In this document: one piece after another, positions 6,477 through 11,551 of the stretch
Position numbering within the stretch: the stretch's first letter is position 1
How the letters are laid out: each line of letters begins with the position of its first letter
Origin: Planctomycetes bacterium RIFCSPHIGHO2_12_FULL_52_36
Lineage (GTDB): Bacteria; Planctomycetota; Brocadiia; Brocadiales; Bathyanammoxibiaceae
DNA: 11,551 nucleotides
Direction: 5' to 3'
Assembly (NCBI GenBank): GCA_001828545.1
Contig: MHYW01000141.1
Span: 1-11,551, forward strand
Notes under the pieces: model-generated
Told to the model about the DNA's origin: nothing
What the model saw: only the letters and a program-made list of their open reading frames with translations
The model's database searches: none
Program-made: the position numbers and the translations under genes

Positions 6477-6737
6477 TTAATAATCCTCCTCTTCCTCCTC
6501 GGTCTCCATAATGGCCAGAATATCTCCAACCTGCACTACGTCTCCCTCCTGGGCTACTATCTCCACTAACCGCCCCGTGGCTGGCGCATGGACGCCAAAG
6601 GTATTTTCACCCACCGTCAGCTCTACAAGGGTTTCTCCTTCTTCCACTTCGTCGTCTTCTTCTACAAACCAGCTGGAGATAGTCGCCTCATCGCTTTTAT
6701 CTCCTGCTACCTCCGGCAGTTCTACCTCTATTCTCAT
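6477..6737 (-). CDS. Stand-alone lipoyl (biotinyl/lipoyl attachment) domain protein lacking the acceptor lysine
   Basis: The 86-residue product is a complete single lipoyl domain like the N-terminus of 2-oxoacid dehydrogenase E2 subunits: IEVELPEV, EATISSWFVEEDDEVEEGETLVEL, the hairpin region, HAPATGRLVEIVAQEGDVVQVGDILAIM. The turn that normally reads DKA, carrying the modified lysine, here reads GEN. Aligning from the conserved AP (residues 51-52) back, Glu44 stands where lysine should be, and the only lysine in the protein (Lys14) is near the N-terminus. A very acidic tail (TEEEEEDY) follows. The ATG overlaps the lipA stop (ATGA) and has a GGAGGGG site, so it is translationally coupled to lipoyl synthase. 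It may be a non-lipoylated structural or decoy domain. No E1 or E2 catalytic gene is visible nearby. Confidence 0.85.
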   Translation of the reverse strand: MRIEVELPEVAGDKSDEATISSWFVEEDDEVEEGETLVELTVGENTFGVHAPATGRLVEIVAQEGDVVQVGDILAIMETEEEEEDY

Positions 6738-7690
6738 CTCTCTAACCCCTCCAACGATGCATTAGAATAATACGAACTCCTGACAAAGGGTCCCGCCTTT
6801 ACTTCCTGGAAACTCATAGAACATGCCAATCTTTTATACTCCTCAAACTCCTCAGGTTCAAGATACCTCTGGACAGGGAGATGCTCCCTGGTGGGCCTCA
6901 GATACTGTCCAATGGTAAGGACGTCGCACCCTACCTCCCTCAGGTCTGCAAGTACCTCAAGCACCTCCTGGCGACTCTCTCCGAGGCCCAGCATTACCCC
7001 GGATTTTGTTTTTATATTTTTACACTGCTTTTTTGTAAATGCAAGTACCCACAGGCTCCTTTTATAAGAGGCCCCCTGGCGGACCTGCGGGTAAAGCCTG
7101 GGCACCGTCTCTATATTATGAGAAAGTATGTCTGGCCCTGCTTCCAGCACCGTGGTCAAGGATTCTTGCCTGCCCTGGAAATCCGGTACCAGCACCTCCA
7201 CCTCCACCCCCTTTATCTCCCTCAAGCCCTGGATGGTCTTCTTGTAATGGGCGCTTCCACCATCGGGGAGGTCATCCCTGGTAACGGAGGTAACTACCAC
7301 GTGTCTAAGGCCCATCCTGCGGACCGCCCTGGCGAGTCTAAGGGGTTCCTCCCCATCCGGGGGGGCGGGGTTCCCCTTCCTTACACTGCAGAAACTACAG
7401 CCCCTGGTACATACTCCACCCAATATCAAAAAGGTGGCAGTGCCCCTGGAAAAACACTCTTCAATATTAGGGCATAGGGCCTCCTGACACACGGTCTTGA
7501 GTCCAAGCCCACTGATGAGTGATGAAACCCTTGAGCCCCCTCCGGTACGGCGTTTCCTCAGCCACGGGGGGAGGCCATTCCTCCTGACTCCCCAGATATT
7601 TTTATCTACGGTGGTGTCTTGCATATCTCCAGTGGTAGGGGCGACCGGCCGGTCGCCCCTACAGACTATAATGGAAGACTCCAAAATCAC
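6734..7690 (-). CDS. lipA: Lipoyl synthase
   Basis: LipA inserts two sulfur atoms into protein-bound octanoyl groups. Both iron-sulfur sites are complete: the auxiliary cluster CQEALCPNIEEC (C68, C73, C79) and the radical-SAM CTRGCSFC (C94, C98, C101). The conserved RSSYYS (304-309) is near the C-terminus, and GLPPWLRKR (39-47) is the usual beginning of the conserved part. The start is uncertain. GTG at 7690 overlaps the lpdA stop as GTGA, giving 318 residues; ATG at 7624 gives 296 and removes residues 1-22. A 28-bp perfect palindrome lies between the two and would be translated as CRGDRPVAPT if the GTG is used. The 3' end overlaps the lipoyl-domain gene by ATGA. No lipB or lplA is visible. 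Confidence 0.96.
   Translation of the reverse strand: MILESSIIVCRGDRPVAPTTGDMQDTTVDKNIWGVRRNGLPPWLRKRRTGGGSRVSSLISGLGLKTVCQEALCPNIEECFSRGTATFLILGGVCTRGCSFCSVRKGNPAPPDGEEPLRLARAVRRMGLRHVVVTSVTRDDLPDGGSAHYKKTIQGLREIKGVEVEVLVPDFQGRQESLTTVLEAGPDILSHNIETVPRLYPQVRQGASYKRSLWVLAFTKKQCKNIKTKSGVMLGLGESRQEVLEVLADLREVGCDVLTIGQYLRPTREHLPVQRYLEPEEFEEYKRLACSMSFQEVKAGPFVRSSYYSNASLEGLER
7635..7662. repeat. 28-bp perfect palindrome at the lpdA/lipA junction (copy 1)
   Basis: The half-site GTAGGGGCGACCGG is followed directly by its exact reverse complement. The same 28 bp recurs at 11079-11106 inside ileS. On the lipA strand it would be read as CRGDRPVAPT if lipA starts at the GTG at 7690. The flanking CTG found next to both copies suggests that they lie in opposite orientations. 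Confidence 0.88.
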
Positions 7691-9063
7691 CCATACATGC
7701 CTATGCCTAGAAGTTCCTTGGCCGCCTCTGTCAGAGCTTCGGAGTAAGCGGGGTGGATAGGCATGGATGTTGCAATGTCTTTCAGGGTGGATTTGGTCTT
7801 TAGGGCCAGGGCCGCCTCCCCGACTAGTTCTCCAGCATAAGGTCCCAAGATATGCACACCAAGGATCTCACCAGTTGAACCATCGGCCACCAGCTTTAAG
7901 AAACCCTCCGTCTCTCCATATACCCAGGCCTTGCCGAGCCATCTCATAGGAAAAGTCCCAACTTTTAGTTCCCTGCCGCTCCGCCTGGCCTCTTCTTCTG
8001 AAAGGCCAACCGTGGCTATTTCTGGCTGTGTAAAGACACAGCCGGGCACCGATGAATAATCCATGCTGGTATCCAGACCAAGGGCGTGCTCTACCGCTAC
8101 TACTCCCTGCCGAAAGGCCAGATTGGCCAGTTGCTTCTCACTTGTTATATCGCCAATTGCATAAACACCAGCCACTGCAGTCTGACAGTACTCATCTATT
8201 TTTACAAGTCCATTACTGTCCAGATGGACGCCGAGTTCTTCTAGTCCTATATTTCTGGTATTAGGTGTGCGGCCTAGACAAATCATAACCTTTTCATTTT
8301 CTAAAAGTTCCCCGTCTATTTGTGTTACCACGGTAGACTGATTTATAGTCAGACTCTCTACCTTTTTTCCTATAATAATCCTCATCCCCATCTTTTTAAA
8401 GGCCTTGGTGAGGGCATTTCCCAGAGATTCGTCCATCCTGCGGAGAATCCTGCTCCGTACCAAAAGGGTAACCTCCACTCCGCACTGACAAAACAGGTAA
8501 GCAAACTCGCAAGCTATATAACCCCCGCCTATTACCAAGAGGTTTTGTGGAAGGGACGACAATTGCAATGCCTCGTCACTAGTAAATACCTTTTCTCCAT
8601 CAAATGGAAAAGTCTTAGGTATCAAAGGCTTAGTCCCTGTAGCAACAATAATATTCTTGGCCCTTAAAGGTTTTTTTTCTCCTCCTGGCAGAGAGAGAAT
8701 CAACTCCCCAGGCCCCTTAAGCGTTGCCATGCCTTTTATGAGTTCAACATCTTTTTTATCCAGGAGTTCTTTCAAGCTCCTGGCCAGGGCACTGACTATC
8801 CTATCCTTTCGTTGCTGGGACCTCTTAAAATTCAAACTTACCGGCCCCACCTCTATTCCCCACTCCTGTGCCCTCTCCATCTGAGAAAACAGGCTAGCGC
8901 TCCGTAACAGGGCTTTAGTGGGAATGCAACCCGCATTGAGGCATACTCCCCCAAGGAGCGCCCCCTCAATAAGACAGGTTTTTGCTCCGCCTCTAGCGGC
9001 GCGGAAGGCCGCAGAATATCCACCAGGTCCGGAACCTATAATGGCAAAATCAAATTCTTCCAT
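7687..9063 (-). CDS. lpdA: Dihydrolipoamide dehydrogenase (E3)
   Basis: This flavoenzyme reoxidises dihydrolipoyl groups with NAD+ in 2-oxoacid dehydrogenase or glycine cleavage complexes. Visible features are the FAD-binding GSGPGG (10-15), the redox disulfide CLNAGC (Cys41, Cys46) followed by IPTK, ATGT (141-144), the NAD-binding GGGYIACEFA (from 179), VYAIGDIT for FAD, and the C-terminal acid-base pair HPAYSE (His437, Glu442). Its length of 458 is normal. It is the first gene after a perfect-consensus promoter at 9251-9279, with a leader of about 180 nt that contains a large G-rich/C-rich inverted repeat. The ribosome site (AGGCCAACGG) is weak. The stop overlaps the GTG of lipA, which supports co-translation. 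Confidence 0.96.
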   Translation of the reverse strand: MEEFDFAIIGSGPGGYSAAFRAARGGAKTCLIEGALLGGVCLNAGCIPTKALLRSASLFSQMERAQEWGIEVGPVSLNFKRSQQRKDRIVSALARSLKELLDKKDVELIKGMATLKGPGELILSLPGGEKKPLRAKNIIVATGTKPLIPKTFPFDGEKVFTSDEALQLSSLPQNLLVIGGGYIACEFAYLFCQCGVEVTLLVRSRILRRMDESLGNALTKAFKKMGMRIIIGKKVESLTINQSTVVTQIDGELLENEKVMICLGRTPNTRNIGLEELGVHLDSNGLVKIDEYCQTAVAGVYAIGDITSEKQLANLAFRQGVVAVEHALGLDTSMDYSSVPGCVFTQPEIATVGLSEEEARRSGRELKVGTFPMRWLGKAWVYGETEGFLKLVADGSTGEILGVHILGPYAGELVGEAALALKTKSTLKDIATSMPIHPAYSEALTEAAKELLGIGMYG

Positions 9064-9088
9064 CCGTTGGCCTTTGATAAAACAGTGG

Positions 9089-9238
9089 TTAGGGAACTAG
9101 GGATTAGGGGCCAGGGAATAGGGGATAGGGACCAGGGACTAGGGGACAGGGACTAGGGAAATAAACTTTTTCTAATCCCTAACCCCTGTCCCCTAACCCC
9201 TGACCTCTGTCCCCTGACCCCTACTCCCTAACCCCTGT
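9089..9238. repeat. G-rich/C-rich degenerate repeat pair in the lpdA leader
   Basis: The plus strand has ten runs of 3-4 G separated by 3-5 bases (9092-9158), a spacer AATAAACTTTTTC, then eight runs of 3-4 C (9177-9235). Units vary around TAGGGG, AGGGACT and CAGGGG. The halves are roughly complementary and can form a hairpin of about 65 bp per arm. Each G-rich strand also satisfies the G-quadruplex pattern. In the minus-strand mRNA the G-rich arm comes first. This accounts for most of the 250-bp gap between lpdA and ileS. Confidence 0.8.
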
Positions 9239-9250
9239 TTTGGTGGGCGG

Positions 9251-9279
9251 ATTATAGCGGTGGCCTATTACGTTGTCAA
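9251..9279 (-). promoter_or_regulatory. Perfect-consensus sigma70 promoter for lpdA-lipA operon
   Basis: On the minus strand TTGACA (9279-9274) and TATAAT (9256-9251) are separated by exactly 17 bp. Both boxes match the consensus at all six positions. The expected start is near 9244, 34 bp past the ileS stop, giving a leader of about 180 nt before the lpdA ATG. Confidence 0.8.
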
Positions 9280-9282
9280 GGT

Positions 9283-9325
9283 TAGTAGCCAGGGTTTTCC
9301 CCTAGCTACTAGCTACTGGCTACTA
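9283..9325 (-). repeat. Inverted repeat spanning the ileS 3' end
   Basis: TAGTAGCCAG (9283-9292) and CTGGCTACTA (9316-9325) are perfect 10-bp arms, with an inner GGG-TTTT-CCC stem. The structure covers the ileS stop codon and could protect or end the ileS transcript, but no T run follows on the minus strand. Confidence 0.45.
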
Positions 9326-9331
9326 GCTACT
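9304..9331. repeat. Four tandem 7-bp repeats over the ileS stop codon
   Basis: AGCTACT occurs at 9304, 9311, 9318 (as GGCTACT) and 9325, head to tail. The ileS stop codon (9313-9315) lies in the second unit. A gain or loss of one unit would shift the frame of the last few IleS codons. Confidence 0.75.
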
Positions 9332-11551
9332 GTCTTTACCACCCCCACACACCTGGAGCAGAGGGTCGGGTGGGTTGGATTTTTCCCTACCGTAGGGAAA
9401 TAGTTCCAACAGCGCTGACATTGTTTGTTGCTGGATGGGCTTACCCCGACGGTGTAACGGATATGCCCCTCGGTGCCCCCGCCACCCCCTGAGAGTGGCA
9501 CATGGTGGATCACCTCCTCCGTCCGGAGTGGCCCTGCCGCCTGGCCATCGTATCGTCCCTTAACCAGACGGGTCTCAGAGACTATAAAAAGGGCAGAAAG
9601 GTCTTCCTTCTGCCCCTCCAGGAGGCGGTAAAATTCCTCCTCCTCCGTGTAAAGGGTTACACTGGCCTCTATAGACTTTCCTATCTTTTTCCTGGCCCTC
9701 AGGACTTCCAGGGCCTTGTAGACCTCTTCCCTTACCTTGAACAACTCCTCCCATCTCCTCTCCAGGGTCTCGTTCAGCCACAACTCCTTCACCCTGGGCC
9801 ATGAGGCAAGGTGGACACTGGGAAGGTCCTCTCCTTTATATTTGACGTAGGACCATACCTCCTCCGCAGTATGCACCAGTAAGGGGGCAGAGAGCCTTAC
9901 CAGGACGCCCAATATCTCCTGGAGCACGGTCTGTGCGGCCCGGCGGCTGGGGGAGTCCTTGCCCCAGGTGTAGAGTCTATCCTTCAGGATGTCAAAATAA
10001 CAGGCGCTCATGTCCACTGCACAGAAGTAGTGGAGGTTGTGGTGTACCTTGTGGAATTCCATGTCCTGGTAGGCCTGGGTAACCGTCCGGATAAGCCTCT
10101 GGGTCCTGGACAAGGCCCAGCGGTCTATCTCCGTAAGTTTCTCATCTGGGAGACCGTCCTTCTCCGGGTCAAAATCGTAGAGGTTACCCAGCAGGAACCT
10201 GAAGGTGTTCCGTATACGACGATAGACGTCCGACATCCTCCCCATAATAGGGAGAGAGGTATTGATGTCCTGGCGGTAGTCCTGGCTAGAGGCCCATAGC
10301 CTCACGATGTCCGCCCCGAAGTCCTTCAGGGCATCTTCCACAGAGATAAAATTGCCCAGGGACTTAGACATCTTCTCCCCCTTTTCATCCACCACGAAGC
10401 CGTGGGTAAGGACGGCCTTAAAAGGGGCCTTGCCCCAGGCCGCCACAGAGGGCAGGAGAGAGAGTTGGAACCAGCCCCGGTGCTGGTCTGTGCCCTCCAG
10501 ATAGAGGTCTGCCGGGAAGGAGAGTCCCTTACGCTGGGAGAGAACGGCATGGTGACTTGAGCCAGATTCAAACCACACGTCAAATATGTCCATCTCCTTA
10601 CGGAAGCTGCATCCTCCACACTTTTCACATCTAGTATCAGGGGGTAGGAGGTCTTTCGCCTCCATAGAGAACCAGCTGTCACTGCCATGTTGTCTGAAGA
10701 CGTCCCTCACGTAAGCCACCGTCTCAGGTCTCATTAGGACTTCTTCACAACCCTCGCAATAAAAGGCGGGGATGGGCACGCCCCAGGTCCTCTGCCTGGA
10801 TATGCACCAATCGGGTCTCTGGTGTATCATGCCGCCAATCCTCTCCATCCCCCACTCTGGTATCCACCTTACATTTTTAATGCACTCCAGAAGCCTCTGT
10901 CTCAGCCCCTCGTGTTCCAGGTCAATAAACCACTGCTTGGTGGCCCTGAAGATTACAGGTTCCTTGCACCTCCAGCAGTGGGGGTAAGAGTGGCTTATGA
11001 AGGACTTGTGGAGGAGGGCCTCCAGAAATTTCAGCCTTTCCACAATCCTGGGGTTAGCCTCCTTGACGTTCAGGCCCTGTAGGGGCGACCGGCCGGTCGC
11101 CCCTACGTCCGCCTCCTGGGTGAACCTCCCCGTAGAATCCACCGGGCTAAAGACAGGGAGGTCGTATCTCTGTCCAGTCAGATAGTCCTCCAGCCCGTGT
11201 CCTGGGGCGGTGTGGACACAGCCCGTGCCCTCGCTGAGGCTGACGTAATTGGCCAGTACCAGTTGACCTTTATGGTCCCTGAGGGGGTGCTGATACCGTC
11301 TGCCCTCCAGGGCCTTCCCCTCTATTGAGCCCAAGTTCTGGTATTCCCTTATGCCCACCCTTTCCACCACAGCTTCTACCAGGCTCTGGGCCAGGAGGGC
11401 TACCTCTTTACGCTGGGTAATAGGGTTAGTATATCTTATCGCAGAATAGCGGCTCTCCGGGTGGAGGGCGATGGCCAGGTTGGCGGGGATAGTCCAGGGG
11501 GTAGTCGTCCAGATGAGGGCGTAAACGGTCTCTCCCTTCGGTATGGGGAGG
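9313..11551 (-). CDS. ileS: Isoleucyl-tRNA synthetase (N-terminus outside window)
   Basis: IleS charges tRNA-Ile. The frame is open to the right edge: upstream of the GTG at 11370 it continues with WTTTPWTIPANLAIALHPES, the threonine-rich start of the CP1 editing domain. The visible 745 residues therefore lack about the first 190-200, including HIGH. In order they show WTTTPWT, the editing motif GTGCVHTAPGHG, SYPHCWRCK, the DWCISRQRTWG segment, the KMSKS loop (DNA 10360-10374), the anticodon-binding helical domain, and the C-terminal zinc site CQRCW...CSRC. Between GRFTQEAD and GLNVKEANP, residues VGATGRSPLQ are encoded by the 28-bp palindrome at 11079-11106. Related enzymes have a shorter link there. 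The stop codon lies in a 7-bp tandem repeat. A separate promoter follows for lpdA. Confidence 0.97.
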   Translation of the reverse strand, partial: LPIPKGETVYALIWTTTPWTIPANLAIALHPESRYSAIRYTNPITQRKEVALLAQSLVEAVVERVGIREYQNLGSIEGKALEGRRYQHPLRDHKGQLVLANYVSLSEGTGCVHTAPGHGLEDYLTGQRYDLPVFSPVDSTGRFTQEADVGATGRSPLQGLNVKEANPRIVERLKFLEALLHKSFISHSYPHCWRCKEPVIFRATKQWFIDLEHEGLRQRLLECIKNVRWIPEWGMERIGGMIHQRPDWCISRQRTWGVPIPAFYCEGCEEVLMRPETVAYVRDVFRQHGSDSWFSMEAKDLLPPDTRCEKCGGCSFRKEMDIFDVWFESGSSHHAVLSQRKGLSFPADLYLEGTDQHRGWFQLSLLPSVAAWGKAPFKAVLTHGFVVDEKGEKMSKSLGNFISVEDALKDFGADIVRLWASSQDYRQDINTSLPIMGRMSDVYRRIRNTFRFLLGNLYDFDPEKDGLPDEKLTEIDRWALSRTQRLIRTVTQAYQDMEFHKVHHNLHYFCAVDMSACYFDILKDRLYTWGKDSPSRRAAQTVLQEILGVLVRLSAPLLVHTAEEVWSYVKYKGEDLPSVHLASWPRVKELWLNETLERRWEELFKVREEVYKALEVLRARKKIGKSIEASVTLYTEEEEFYRLLEGQKEDLSALFIVSETRLVKGRYDGQAAGPLRTEEVIHHVPLSGGGGGTEGHIRYTVGVSPSSNKQCQRCWNYFPTVGKNPTHPTLCSRCVGVVKTVASSQ
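11079..11106. repeat. 28-bp perfect palindrome inside ileS (copy 2)
   Basis: This is identical over 28 bp to 7635-7662 (half-site GTAGGGGCGACCGG plus its reverse complement). It is read in frame on the minus strand as VGATGRSPL, between GRFTQEAD and QGLNVKEANP of IleS. That is a different frame from the one read in lipA. Confidence 0.9.

Noticed and set aside
6696..6698. Lys14 of the lipoyl-domain protein as the lipoylated residue
   Set aside because: It aligns with the N-terminal loop (GDKSDEATI), about 30 residues before the hairpin that carries the modified lysine in this fold.
6881..7477. 198-residue plus-strand frame opposite lipA
   Set aside because: It is antisense to the iron-sulfur motifs of LipA, with no ribosome site or domain.
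9089..9238. CRISPR array or telomere-like repeat
   Set aside because: Units are 6-8 bp, degenerate and in mirror arrangement, with no 20-40 bp repeats, no spacers and no cas genes. Telomere-like appearance comes only from G-run composition.
11368..11370. GTG at 11370 as the true start of ileS or a sign of truncation
   Set aside because: The frame stays open to the right edge and encodes the conserved WTTTPWT editing-domain segment, so the gene simply runs out of the window.
1..11551. tRNA, rRNA or a known riboswitch
   Set aside because: I saw no cloverleaf, rRNA-like stretch or recognisable aptamer core on either strand. The gaps are short and explained by the repeats, promoter and terminator listed.

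Overview
The window looks like a slice of a bacterial chromosome, probably from an uncultured, at least partly anaerobic lineage. Evidence for this is nine housekeeping-type coding regions, Shine-Dalgarno sites, four-base start/stop overlaps, a sigma70-type promoter and one clear intrinsic terminator. The SMC and lipoyl-domain sequences remind me of Planctomycetota (anammox-like Brocadiales). That is a tentative impression that only a phylogeny could settle. Codon use is rich in AGG, ATA and CCC, and there is no sign of a phage, integron, transposase or CRISPR array.

Layout. The left edge cuts into a plus-strand radical-SAM activase gene of the anaerobic ribonucleotide reductase type (to 713). 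It is followed by a 17-residue lysine-rich mini-gene with an ideal ribosome binding site (776-829), about 150 bp of gene-like but broken sequence, and an intrinsic terminator (978-1015) that sits only 14 bp ahead of smc (1030-4779). SMC is complete and carries an extra proline/glutamate-rich tail. Everything to the right of smc is on the minus strand. In transcription order: ileS (5' part outside the window), a 250-bp gap holding a perfect-consensus promoter and a large G-rich/C-rich inverted repeat, lpdA, lipA, a small lipoyl-domain protein, holB, and finally a small exported cysteine-rich protein convergent with smc.

How the genes fit together. lpdA, lipA and the lipoyl-domain gene are joined by four-base overlaps (GTGA, ATGA) and form a lipoate-related operon: a dihydrolipoamide dehydrogenase, the enzyme that inserts sulfur into the lipoyl group, and a free-standing lipoyl domain. 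Unexpectedly, that domain has glutamate where the modified lysine should be. holB (clamp-loader delta') follows 107 bp later and may share the transcript.

The main unusual theme is palindromic repeats that lie inside essential genes without breaking the frame. A perfect 28-bp palindrome occurs in ileS and again at the 5' end of lipA, read in two different frames. A TCCGCCTNAGGCGGA family occurs between genes and twice in holB, once between two zinc-ligand cysteines. A third palindrome lies in the SMC tail. Degenerate TAGGGG-type repeats fill the lpdA leader, sit ahead of holB and form the end of holB. A 4 x 7-bp repeat covers the ileS stop codon. Together these suggest several small mobile or spreading palindrome families tolerated as in-frame peptide inserts, comparable to the Rickettsia palindromic elements.
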